A DNA stretch of 59,736 nt from contig NZ_QWUA01000023.1 in assembly GCF_003576525.1 (NCBI RefSeq), forward strand, positions 1 to 59,736, given 5' to 3'. Both the position numbers and the translations under genes were made by a program. The notes beneath the pieces are model-generated. The model was not told where the DNA came from and ran no database searches. It saw nothing but the letters and a program-made list of their open reading frames with translations. The DNA comes from Rummeliibacillus sp. POC4. GTDB lineage: Bacteria > Bacillota > Bacilli > Bacillales_A > Planococcaceae. How positions within the stretch are numbered: position 1 is the stretch's first letter; every line of letters starts with the position of its first letter. Positions 37,748-45,265 of the stretch are shown here, piece by piece.

Positions 37748-38155
37748 TCACTTCTCTTCATGATGTTTCAGAATAATATTACGGATAAAATCTTCGTCTT
37801 CTTTTTCAATTTTATAATATGAATAGGGATTCATATGATTTGTAAAAATAACTTCCTGATTTTCTTTGACAACCCATAAATCATAATTACTTACTACAAT
37901 GTTTTGGGTTTCATCTTTAAATTGAATACAGTAAGTTGGTAGTCCTTTTATATCATTTTCATCTAACTTAATATTTCTACCATTATTAAAAGCATCCATG
38001 CTTTTTTGATAAAATTTTTCATCTCTAATTGTTTCTAGTATCTGAATATTTCTATCTTCTTTTACTATACCGATTTGTGTTGAATAATTTGGTTTAATAC
38101 AACCATTGAGAATTAAAGTGAGTAGGCAAAAGCATAACCACATCAATCTTTTCAT
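37748..38155 (-). CDS. Putative lipoprotein (unknown)
   Basis: A 135-aa protein with a lipoprotein signal: MKRLMWLCFCLLTLILNGC, lipobox LNGC (Cys19). The mature ~115 residues are soluble and charged, with no recognised domain. Predicted to be anchored on the outer face of the cytoplasmic membrane. ATG preceded by GGAGG. Possibly one transcription unit with the small membrane ORF and the tail-anchored protein downstream. Confidence 0.65.
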   Translation of the reverse strand: MKRLMWLCFCLLTLILNGCIKPNYSTQIGIVKEDRNIQILETIRDEKFYQKSMDAFNNGRNIKLDENDIKGLPTYCIQFKDETQNIVVSNYDLWVVKENQEVIFTNHMNPYSYYKIEKEDEDFIRNIILKHHEEK

Positions 38156-38298
38156 CGCTTTTATCCTCCTGCGAGTAAATGATTAATCTTATTATTACCC
38201 AAATAATTATGATAATTATTCATTTACCTATTTACTTTGCTGCTTTAAAGCGTTAAACTGTTGTACTAATAGATAATGAATTTCGAGGAGGAAATTTT

Positions 38299-39333
38299 AT
38301 GAAAGATTTTTTCAATAAACTATTAACCGGTATGAGTATTGGTATAGTTGTTTCTTTAATTCCAAATGCGTTGGTAGGGGAAATTTTTAAACTCCTCATT
38401 CCAGATGCACCATTTTTACAGCACATTTTAAATTTAACAATCATTACTATGAGTATGTTACCAGCAATGATTGGCGTTACAGTAGGGATGACTTTTAAAT
38501 TAACTCCTATTCAAACTGCTAGTATCGGTTTAGCAGCTGTTGTAGGAAGTGGTGTTATTACCATGAAAGATGGAATTATGACACTTTCTGGGATTGGTGT
38601 TGTATTAAATACTGGGATTACTGCAGCTTTAGCGGTATTATTTGTTCAATTTATAGGGGTAAAATTAAAGGACTATACAATTTTATTGATGCCAACACTT
38701 TCTATTTTTATCCCTGGTTTAATTGGTTATGTATTATTGCCTTACGTAAAAGCTGGTACTGGTGTAATCGGCACTGGCATTCAACATGTAACTACATTAC
38801 AACCCGTTGCAATGGGAGCAATCATTGCTGTTATCTTCTGCTTACTAATACTGTCCCCTCTTTCTACTGTAGGTGTAGCAACTGTGATCATGCTTTCAGG
38901 AATAGGGTCTGGTGCTGCAAACTTAGGGATTGTTTCTGCAGGTGTCGGTTTGTGCATAGCTAGCTATAAAGTAAATTCTCTTGGAACAGCTCTTGCTCAT
39001 GTACTCGGCTCACCTAAAATTCAAATGCGTAATTTTTTCATGAAACCTAAAATGGCTTTTCCTATGCTAATTACAGCTGCCATATTAGGAGGGTTAGCTG
39101 GAATTTTCAACATTCAAGGTACACCAATGAGTGCAGGCTTCGGTCTATCAGGTTTAATCGGTCCATTAAACTACATTAATTTGACAGCAGATGGTTGGTC
39201 AACAACGAATATTACAATTATGGTGACTATGTTCTTTATACTTCCGATACTCTTAAATGTTGTTTTACTAAGATTGTTTGAACATAAATTTAAGATGATT
39301 GAGGCAAATGACTATAAAATATCAATCGAATAA
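38299..39333 (+). CDS. PTS-type EIIC membrane protein (PTS_EIIC_2 family)
   Basis: A 344-aa polytopic, glycine-rich membrane protein with repeated GIGV/GSGAANLGIVSAGVG segments, matching the uncharacterised PTS EIIC_2 family. No EIIA or EIIB gene is adjacent and no phosphorylation-site domain is fused, so sugar phosphotransfer is doubtful. ATG with CGAGGAGG upstream. Divergent from the lipoprotein gene. Confidence 0.75.
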   Translation: MKDFFNKLLTGMSIGIVVSLIPNALVGEIFKLLIPDAPFLQHILNLTIITMSMLPAMIGVTVGMTFKLTPIQTASIGLAAVVGSGVITMKDGIMTLSGIGVVLNTGITAALAVLFVQFIGVKLKDYTILLMPTLSIFIPGLIGYVLLPYVKAGTGVIGTGIQHVTTLQPVAMGAIIAVIFCLLILSPLSTVGVATVIMLSGIGSGAANLGIVSAGVGLCIASYKVNSLGTALAHVLGSPKIQMRNFFMKPKMAFPMLITAAILGGLAGIFNIQGTPMSAGFGLSGLIGPLNYINLTADGWSTTNITIMVTMFFILPILLNVVLLRLFEHKFKMIEANDYKISIE

Positions 39334-39526
39334 TCTTTTTATAATATAATGTGATTTCATATGGAGCTAGTTTTACGAATACTCAGTTATTGATATTAGT
39401 TCACTAGTTCCATTATTGTTTATCTTTTGTTCTTTAAAACTCAAATTATTTCCAATCAAATATCTATCATATAATAATAATATTTGATATAATGATGGAA
39501 TGAAATAATTGGAGGATTTTTTACAT

Positions 39527-40048
39527 ATGAAACAGAGTGAACTTCGTAAACGCATGCTTCGCAATGAAGACAAAATGAAATACCTAGATGCAGATTTACG
39601 TGTACTGCAAGCAAAATTTGATATTGAATATACACGTTTCTTAAAAAAAATTGGTTTAATCGATTATGATGATATTTTTGAAAAGAAAGCAACTATAGGA
39701 AAACTCTTTCAAGACCTACCCGAAAGTAGCCCCATTAAAAAAGCCTATCACAAGCATTTCAAACATTTTCTTGCTGAGATGTTTTTCAATCTATCAATCG
39801 AAAACAATCATTTTAAAATAGAAGTATTTATCAATAATGATGAATATATTGTTTTAGACGAAGATAAATCAAAGATTAAGCCTTTAATCGGTGATGTTCA
39901 TAAAGCAATTGAAGAAATTCAAGCTGAATATATGGCTATTCAACAAAAATTTGTTGATTTACGTTATGATTTAATGCAATCTGGTGAAGAATTAGTGAAA
40001 GAAAAAAATATTCTCCAATCAGAATTAGACAAATCGCAACTAAACTAG
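39527..40048 (+). CDS. Hypothetical coiled-coil protein
   Basis: A 173-aa soluble, strongly charged protein: helical N terminus (MKQSELRKRMLRNEDKM), a central His/Phe-rich stretch, and a C-terminal heptad-like region, about residues 120-170 (IEEIQAEYMAIQQKF). No domain recognised. ATG 39527 with TTGGAGG at nine-base spacing. Upstream, an ATCAAATAT...ATATTTGAT inverted repeat (39457-39487) brackets a TATAAT box and might be an operator. Confidence 0.6.
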   Translation: MKQSELRKRMLRNEDKMKYLDADLRVLQAKFDIEYTRFLKKIGLIDYDDIFEKKATIGKLFQDLPESSPIKKAYHKHFKHFLAEMFFNLSIENNHFKIEVFINNDEYIVLDEDKSKIKPLIGDVHKAIEEIQAEYMAIQQKFVDLRYDLMQSGEELVKEKNILQSELDKSQLN

Positions 40049-40146
40049 TAAATTCTGAAAATACTGTTTGTTTCACTTTTTCCGTTTAGTAATATACAAT
40101 ATTTACGGAAGAATATCATTTATTTTTAAATTAAGGAGGGTTTCTT

Positions 40147-40350
40147 ATGGGACTTGCAAGCATCGGTGTGCCCGGATTAATCGTTATTCTTGTAATTGCA
40201 TTGATTGTATTCGGACCTTCCAAACTACCACAAATAGGTAAAGCTGCTGGTGATACTATTCGTGAATTCAAAAACTCTACTCAAGAGCTTAGAGACGATG
40301 TATCAATAACAAAAAAATCTGACGAAAATAAATCCGATTCAGATAAATAA
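40147..40350 (+). CDS. tatA: Sec-independent translocase protein TatA
   Basis: A 67-aa protein with a short N terminus, one transmembrane helix (residues 8-21), the FGPSKLP hinge motif, an amphipathic helix ([16 protein letters not shown]) and an acidic/Lys-rich tail: a classic TatA/E. It forms the pore for folded twin-arginine substrates together with TatC, but no tatC is nearby, so it is an orphan copy. ATG with AAGGAGGG upstream. Confidence 0.92.
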   Translation: MGLASIGVPGLIVILVIALIVFGPSKLPQIGKAAGDTIREFKNSTQELRDDVSITKKSDENKSDSDK

Positions 40351-40354
40351 CTTT

Positions 40355-40402
40355 TAAGAGGCTGTCTTGTAAGTAAAATACTTACGGACAGCCTCTTCTT
40401 AT
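40355..40402 (+). terminator. Terminator of tatA
   Basis: AAGAGGCTGTC ... GACAGCCTCTT stem with an internal GTAAGTAAAATACTTAC hairpin. Confidence 0.85.
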
Positions 40403-40661
40403 AAATTTCCTGATGAATTCTACCATTACTTATGAAGTAAGTCATGGACCTAAGGGTATTAACATTAGAGTTCAAGTTATAATTGATGGAGAGAAATTTA
40501 GAAAGCAATAAAAATAATAAATTAGCTTATGAATTTTTGATGAATAAATTGGTTTCATGCTTTCCCCTGAAAGATTATATCTTTTCTTTATTGCTTTATA
40601 CATTTACTTCTGATAATATTAAGCCACATAGTTATTCATTTACATTTTATATCATATTAAA

Positions 40662-40696
40662 AGAGAGAATTCGAAATGAATTCTCTCTTTTAAAGT
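40662..40696 (-). terminator. Terminator of the DMT gene at 40698
   Basis: AAAGAGAGAATTC / GAATTCTCTCTTTTAA; on the minus strand followed by TTTTAAT. Confidence 0.85.
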
Positions 40697-40697
40697 T

Positions 40698-41636
40698 TTA
40701 TATGTGATTATTTTCTTCTGTTACAGAAATCCCTTTTAATTTCTTCGGCTTTTTTGCTGATATGAATATAGTACTCAATATGCAAAAAGTGCCAATCCAT
40801 TCAGGAATTCCAAAAGATACATGAAGAAATAGCACTGATAAGATAGATGCAGTAAGAGGTTCCACACATGCAAGTACACTCGCTACTGTCGGTTTTACAT
40901 ATCGAAAACTTTCAAGAAAGAAAAAGAAAGCTAAAAGTGTGCCAAATATGATAATATACACAAAACTGGAGAATGACAAAACAGACCATGTTCCCTCGAA
41001 CTTCCATGGTGGATGAACAAAACTAAAGGCTATTCCACCAATTAGCATCCCCCACCCTACTACAACAGTAGAACCGTATCTCGCTAATAATTTTACAGGG
41101 TGCAAAGTATAAAAAGCCAATGCAAATGCTGATGTAATTCCCCAAAACAACGCTTTACCTGATATAGACAAACCTGTAAGTTTACCGTGAGTCACTAATA
41201 GGATTGTTCCTAATACAGCCATCAATACAGCTATAGCTTCATATTTATTTGGGAGCTTGCGATTTCTACCAACGATATAAACAACAATTATTACTGGCGA
41301 TAAGTATTGTAAAACTGTTGCAGTTGCAGCATTGCCGTATTTAATTGCTGCAAAATATGTATATTGTACTGCGACCATGCCCGCTATACTAAATAAAAGG
41401 ATACTAATCACATCATGTTTACTTTTCCATATAGACCAGATACGTTTATGTTCTTTACGATAATTAAGAACTAACAATAATAGACCAGCTAATAGCAATC
41501 TTTGATCAACTAACCACTCTATACTAAATCCATTCTCCTGAACTAAAAATTGAGCTAAAGTTCCAGCTCCAGCCCAAAAGATCGCTGCCAACAGAACCAA
41601 AACAATGCCTTTAAACTGACTGTCTTTTTCAGTCAT
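40698..41636 (-). CDS. EamA/DMT family transporter
   Basis: A 312-aa ten-helix transporter of the EamA family: LAAIFWAGAGTLAQFLV near residue 17, NAATATVLQYLSPVIIV near 102 and KPTVASVLACVEPLTASILSV near 245, characteristic of RhaT/YicL-type exporters. Substrate unknown. ATG start with GGGGG seven bases upstream. Adjacent to the tRNA cluster, transcribed in the same direction. Confidence 0.85.
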   Translation of the reverse strand: MTEKDSQFKGIVLVLLAAIFWAGAGTLAQFLVQENGFSIEWLVDQRLLLAGLLLLVLNYRKEHKRIWSIWKSKHDVISILLFSIAGMVAVQYTYFAAIKYGNAATATVLQYLSPVIIVVYIVGRNRKLPNKYEAIAVLMAVLGTILLVTHGKLTGLSISGKALFWGITSAFALAFYTLHPVKLLARYGSTVVVGWGMLIGGIAFSFVHPPWKFEGTWSVLSFSSFVYIIIFGTLLAFFFFLESFRYVKPTVASVLACVEPLTASILSVLFLHVSFGIPEWIGTFCILSTIFISAKKPKKLKGISVTEENNHI

Positions 41637-41747
41637 CTAATTACCCCCGAAAACCATTATCAAAATCATTAATGATTATTGTATCATCTATAATTCTTTT
41701 GACAATAGAAAAAGAGATATCCAGTTTACTTTCTGAATATCTCTTTA

Positions 41748-41820
41748 TGGGTCGGGACAGAATCGAACTGCCGACACTTAGAGCTTCAATCTAATGCTCT
41801 ACCAACTGAGCTACCGACCC
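41748..41820 (-). tRNA. tRNA-Phe (GAA), atypical anticodon loop
   Basis: A full cloverleaf: acceptor GGGTCGG/CCGACCC, D-arm GCTC/GAGC, anticodon stem TTAGA/TCTAA and loop TTGAAGC, giving anticodon GAA with G37 and C38. T-arm GGCAG-TTCGATT-CTGTC. Discriminator A, no encoded CCA. Normal bacterial tRNA-Phe has A37 A38. Confidence 0.85.
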
Positions 41821-41824
41821 AGTA

Positions 41825-41917
41825 TGGAGGAGGAAGAGGGATTCGAACCCCCGCGCGGTTTGACCCGCCTGTCGGTTTTCAAGACCGATCCCTTCAGCCA
41901 GACTTGGGTATTCCTCC
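41825..41917 (-). tRNA. tRNA-Ser (TGA)
   Basis: Acceptor GGAGGAA/TTCCTCC, long variable arm (GCGG/CCGC stem), anticodon loop TTGAAAA (anticodon TGA), T-loop TTCGAAT. CCA is encoded, but the discriminator base reads T rather than the usual G. Confidence 0.9.
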
Positions 41918-41921
41918 ATTT

Positions 41922-41996
41922 TGGAGCGGAAGACGGGGATCGAACCCGCGACCCTCACCTTGGGAAGGTGATGTTCTACCACTAAACTACTTCCGC
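41922..41996 (-). tRNA. tRNA-Gly (CCC)
   Basis: Acceptor GCGGAAG/CTTCCGC, anticodon stem TCACC/GGTGA with loop TTCCCAA (anticodon CCC), T-loop TTCGATC, discriminator T and encoded CCA. First gene of the three-tRNA transcript. Confidence 0.92.
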
Positions 41997-42007
41997 AAAA
42001 AATTTTT

Positions 42008-42025
42008 TTACAATAGTTATTGTAA
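42008..42025. promoter_or_regulatory. Palindrome in the tRNA operon promoter
   Basis: TTACAATAGTTATTGTAA has 8-bp arms and includes a TACAAT -10-like box just upstream of tRNA-Gly. Confidence 0.35.
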
Positions 42026-42114
42026 CACTATTATTAAATTCATGCTAATTTTCTATCTCACTCTCTTTCTAAGTAATGTTTAAACCACAATAGTAAGAGC
42101 TTGTAGTAATAGCA

Positions 42115-42148
42115 AGGAAGCTTACCATTCACAGCAGAAAGCTTCCTC
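42115..42148 (-). terminator. Hairpin after the PH-domain gene
   Basis: GGAAGCTT ... AAGCTTCC; the U tract is weak. Confidence 0.5.
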
Positions 42149-42175
42149 TATTATAGAAAAATATATTAATTTGAC

Positions 42176-42556
42176 TTATTCTTTTAAAACATAAGCTGCT
42201 AATACACTTTGAATTTTATAAATATCTGATTGTTTAGTGAACCTCTTCTCGATTGGTTCACCACTATTAGACAACCAAATTTTTAGTTCTGCTTCAAAAT
42301 CAAAAGTACCAGCTGTCTCAATGGAGAAGTGTACTACGCTTCTATAAGGAATAGAGTGATATTCTATTTTCTTTCCTGTTACCCCTTGTTTATCAATCAA
42401 TATTAATCGTTTATCTGTAAAAACAAAGAGGTCTCTAATTAACTTATATGCTTGCTCAACTTTTTCATTTTTCGCAATTAGATCTTTTATCTCAGAATGA
42501 ATAATTTCTTTGCTTACTTCTGTCGCATTCCCCATCAAATTATCAAATAATCCCAG
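42176..42556 (-). CDS. PH-domain protein (bPH_1/DUF1696), probable CTG start
   Basis: A bacterial pleckstrin-homology protein (about 126 aa): KLIRDLFVFTDKRLILIDKQGVTGKKIEY is the family core. Family members characteristically begin MGLFDxLxGNA. Here GLFDNLMGNATEV is encoded in frame, but the codon in the initiator position is CTG (42556-42554), seven bases after a perfect AGGAGG. The alternatives TTG or ATG at 42538/42535 have no ribosome site and would delete the conserved N terminus. Unknown function, cytoplasmic. Confidence 0.75.
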   Translation of the reverse strand: MGLFDNLMGNATEVSKEIIHSEIKDLIAKNEKVEQAYKLIRDLFVFTDKRLILIDKQGVTGKKIEYHSIPYRSVVHFSIETAGTFDFEAELKIWLSNSGEPIEKRFTKQSDIYKIQSVLAAYVLKE

Positions 42557-42661
42557 TATAGCTCCTCCTGTTCATATAAAATGAAACTTCTATAATCGGT
42601 TAATGCGAGAAAAAATATATGCAGATTAGATATCTGTACAATAATATATGCTGAAATTTCA

Positions 42662-44269
42662 TTATTCTACAACTTGTGAATTTTTACTTACATACTTCAG
42701 CAATTCATAGAGTAATACCGGCATTTCCTCAAATGCACTTTTAACATGTAAACGTTCCGAAATTTGATGTGCATCTTTCCCAAACGGCCCCACATTAAGG
42801 ACTGGAGCTGAAAACTTCGACATTTCTTCAAATGGAATATCATACGTTTCTCCCCAAACTGGTGAATTTTTTTCATATGTCTTCCAATCCTTAACAGCTT
42901 GAAATTGACAGTAACTCAAATCACAAATCCCATTAAAATAATGGATTTGTTCAAGAGGAATATTGAACTTTTTTGCTTCTTCAAGGAGTAAGGAAACCGC
43001 GCCTTGTATCAGGGAATCTTCTGATGAATTTACAGGTGGATAATATGGTGGTGCAAACAGTAATACTACAGCTGGCGCTAATTCTTGGCAGCGTATCATC
43101 AATTGATCTGCAATTCGTAATGACTTTTCACGATCGTCAAATGTGTCATTCGATAATATAGATTCCTTTAATTCTTTTACCTGCTTTATACCCATTTTAT
43201 TAACTGCATACGTATATAATTCTTCAAATCGAACTACACGAATCTTGCCAATTGTTGAAACGCCTTGTTTCTTACAGATTACCTCGTAACGTGTTTGACA
43301 CTTTCTCATAGCCTCTTTCGCTACTTCTTCGAATAAGTTCATGATTTCTCCGGCACTCCGCTTCATGAGGAAAACATTGAACATCGAAATGGCACGATAG
43401 GGTGTCTGTGTAGAATATTGTTCTTTTAGATCGGTTAACTTCAGCGAAACTGGAAGAGGGGTTTGTTCACCAAAGTCTTCTTCTAGAAATTTTTCATTCC
43501 ATTCCATTTCTGCTGTTAGAAAAGCACTCATAAAAGGTGCAGTCATCCCTTTTAAAGGTTCTCCTACATGCGTCTCTTTCCCATAGAAAAGTGCTGCAGG
43601 CATAATCTTTCCAATTGAACCAGAGTAAACATATTCTTTTAAATCAGTTGGACCTTGAGAAAAAGAAGGTTCACTATTTAAAAATAATTTAATCTTCAAA
43701 TTTTCTTTTTCTTGTAATTCTGATATAAGTTTCACTGCTTGTCGCATGCCTGCTGAATTGACTTCTTCATCAGGTACAGTAACAATTAGTAGATTAATAG
43801 GCCATTTTTCCGCAATAGCTCTTTCAATGATTTGCATATGTAGTGCTAAGCCGATTTTCATATCCATTACCCCTCGGCCAAATAAGTAATCCCCACTTAC
43901 TAAATCTTTTTTGGCAGATTCGTTTAGCATACTTGGATCTGCCTTAAAAGCATTCGTTAACACTTCAGGCATAGTTGCTATAGGAATAAATGAACCGTAC
44001 TCTTCAATTTGTACTGTATCAAAATGACTAATTAAAACTACAGTTTCATTTACATGTGAATTTTTGTATAATGCTGAAACAACTTGTCTCCCGCGGTCAA
44101 CATCACAAAGTTTTAGATAAGATGGGTTTTCCTTAAAGTATTGAAGTTGCTGTAATTTTGCTTTTAGTTTACTTGAAAATAGTTGTTCCCCTTTTGTCAT
44201 TGTCTGACTTTCCCAACTGACAAGCTCACAAAGGAGCGAACGTAATTTCTCTGGTGTATTCCACATCAT
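42662..44269 (-). CDS. M20 family metallopeptidase, RocB-like
   Basis: A 535-aa M20 zinc peptidase of the long RocB subgroup (arginine utilisation protein RocB of Bacillus is of similar size). Metal ligands are visible in LISHFDTVQ, GRGVMDMKIG, VPDEEVNSAG and the C-terminal GPFGKDAHQISERLH. The exact substrate is unknown. ATG 44269 is preferred (GGTGGGA upstream); an in-frame ATG four codons earlier directly abuts AAAGG. Monocistronic. Confidence 0.82.
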   Translation of the reverse strand: MMWNTPEKLRSLLCELVSWESQTMTKGEQLFSSKLKAKLQQLQYFKENPSYLKLCDVDRGRQVVSALYKNSHVNETVVLISHFDTVQIEEYGSFIPIATMPEVLTNAFKADPSMLNESAKKDLVSGDYLFGRGVMDMKIGLALHMQIIERAIAEKWPINLLIVTVPDEEVNSAGMRQAVKLISELQEKENLKIKLFLNSEPSFSQGPTDLKEYVYSGSIGKIMPAALFYGKETHVGEPLKGMTAPFMSAFLTAEMEWNEKFLEEDFGEQTPLPVSLKLTDLKEQYSTQTPYRAISMFNVFLMKRSAGEIMNLFEEVAKEAMRKCQTRYEVICKKQGVSTIGKIRVVRFEELYTYAVNKMGIKQVKELKESILSNDTFDDREKSLRIADQLMIRCQELAPAVVLLFAPPYYPPVNSSEDSLIQGAVSLLLEEAKKFNIPLEQIHYFNGICDLSYCQFQAVKDWKTYEKNSPVWGETYDIPFEEMSKFSAPVLNVGPFGKDAHQISERLHVKSAFEEMPVLLYELLKYVSKNSQVVE

Positions 44270-44281
44270 TCTTCCCACCAT

Positions 44282-44488
44282 CCTTTGGCATTATTAAATA
44301 GCATCTCCTATAAATAGGTAATCTTATATTTTGAATATACGTAAGTTTTTATATATAGTCAATGTATTAAAACCTAACATATTAAAAAATTCCTTTAACA
44401 AAATTATCAATCAAACAAAATAATATAAAAAGCGCATTTATTTTTTATTTAAATGTCAGGTAAAATAACATAAATCGGAATATAAAAC
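44282..44488. other. Non-coding spacer
   Basis: Part of a ~320-bp stretch without a gene between the RocB-like gene and the small gene at 44590. Very AT-rich; nothing recognised except the terminator at its far end. Confidence 0.4.
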
Positions 44489-44531
44489 TAAAAAGCGCAT
44501 GGAAACAATCTTCTATGTTTTCATGCGCTTA
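44489..44531 (-). terminator. Terminator of the 62-aa hypothetical gene
   Basis: AAGCGCATG...CATGCGCTT hairpin; on the minus strand followed by TTTTAGTTTT. Confidence 0.85.
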
Positions 44532-44589
44532 ACTATATTATTATTTCTAAAAAAGCCTATAAAATTTAAAATTTCAAAAAGTACTCAAA

Positions 44590-44778
44590 TTAATAACTTC
44601 CTATTATTTCATGTTTAACATTTAAATAAGCGTAGTTAATATTTAAATACTGTTCACAATTTTCTTCTATCAATTCTCGTGTAATCTCTTTCAAAGACAT
44701 TGATTTAGAAGTCCCAACAGATATCATTAGTTGCTGCTTCATCTTTTGTTCATACATGGTGACAATTTCATGATTCAT
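44590..44778 (-). CDS. Hypothetical small protein (62 aa)
   Basis: A soluble, helical 62-aa protein beginning MNHEIVTMYEQKMKQQL and ending NVKHEIIGSY. No family recognised. ATG 44778 has AAAAGGAGAG six bases upstream, so an earlier in-frame ATG is rejected. It lies directly after the terminator that ends the cobalamin-riboswitch transcript and could be reached by read-through, or be transcribed independently. Confidence 0.6.
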   Translation of the reverse strand: MNHEIVTMYEQKMKQQLMISVGTSKSMSLKEITRELIEENCEQYLNINYAYLNVKHEIIGSY

Positions 44779-44799
44779 CGTTTTCTCTCCTTTTCTCAT

Positions 44800-44836
44800 A
44801 AAAAAGCACATCCGTCAACATTTAGAAGGATGTGTT
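44800..44836 (-). terminator. Terminator of the cobalamin-riboswitch transcript
   Basis: ACACATCC ... GGATGTGCTTTTTT on the minus strand, overlapping the stop of the 37-codon ORF. Confidence 0.88.
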
Positions 44837-44948
44837 ATGAAAAACTTGCTCTCTTATACGACTTCGACCATAGCAAAATAAGCCCTCTAAAAAAGGGAGA
44901 ACTTTGCGGTTTTGTCGTACAATGAGCATGCAGAAGATATTCTGTCAC
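44835..44948 (-). CDS. 37-aa ORF under a cobalamin riboswitch (unknown)
   Basis: A GTG at 44948 follows a perfect AGGAGGTG (44955-44962) with eight-base spacing from AGGAGG. The 37-aa product starts MTEYLLHAHCTTKPQ, contains a short hydrophobic stretch (GLILLW) and a basic Ser-rich tail. His7, His9 and Cys10 could bind metal or cobalt. It is the only ORF between the riboswitch and a terminator. It could be a real small protein, a leader peptide, or the start of a deleted cobalamin-related gene. No family recognised. Confidence 0.5.
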   Translation of the reverse strand: MTEYLLHAHCTTKPQSSPFFRGLILLWSKSYKRASFS

Positions 44949-44995
44949 ACTCTACACCTCCTATCCTCGTAGGTTATATGGCTGTACTCGAAAAA

Positions 44996-45148
44996 AGGCA
45001 GGTCTCCTGGCTTATCTTCTCTGCTCATCGCACCTTCCCGTTTTGACAGTGGTTTTTGCGATTTGCTCTGAATTACAGTTGCGGGACAGCGTCGGATTCT
45101 CACCGATCTTCCCTTTTAAACAAATCAAAAAATGATTTGTACCCTTTT
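44996..45148 (-). ncRNA. Cobalamin (B12) riboswitch
   Basis: The minus strand shows the conserved core: AAAGGGAAGATCGGTGAG, AATCCGACGCTGTCCCGC, AACTGTAAT, GGGAAGGTGCGATGAGC and the B12 box AAGCCAGGAGACCTGCC (ending about 44998), with a 5' AAATCATTTTTTGATTT hairpin (about 45121-45136). This is the standard adenosylcobalamin aptamer. A T6 run follows the aptamer directly. An extended -10 (TGTTATAAT, 45170-45178) lies upstream. Confidence 0.93.
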
Positions 45149-45169
45149 TCTTCTTATTCCGTTTCTCTC

Positions 45170-45178
45170 ATTATAACA
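45170..45178 (-). promoter_or_regulatory. Promoter -10 of the riboswitch transcript
   Basis: Extended -10 TGTTATAAT on the minus strand; a perfect AGATTATATAATCT palindrome lies just upstream (45192-45205). Confidence 0.6.
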
Positions 45179-45218
45179 TATTGTTATTAGTAGATTATAT
45201 AATCTATCTTTATCACAA

Positions 45219-45262
45219 AAAAAGAAACTTCTATTTAAAATCTCATAGAAATTTCTTTTAAT
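45219..45262 (-). terminator. Terminator of the DUF1541 lipoprotein gene
   Basis: AAAGAAACTTCTAT ... ATAGAAATTTCTTT stem; T-rich on the minus strand. Confidence 0.7.
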
Positions 45263-45265
45263 TTT

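Noticed and set aside
38245-38262. Possible cre (CcpA) site TTTAAAGCGTTAAA upstream of the EIIC gene
   Set aside because: Two mismatches at conserved positions of the cre consensus; a chance match is likely in AT-rich DNA.
40413-40511. Short frame (TITYEVSHGPKGIN...) resembling the end of a cold-shock domain
   Set aside because: Only about 30 residues, no ribosome site and no RNP motifs. It may be a csp fragment, but the similarity is too short to claim.
40483-40707. 74-codon frame after tatA
   Set aside because: No convincing ribosome site, no recognised family, runs into the neighbouring terminator.
41791-41985. Open frames on both strands across the tRNA cluster
   Set aside because: They are translations of tRNA genes.
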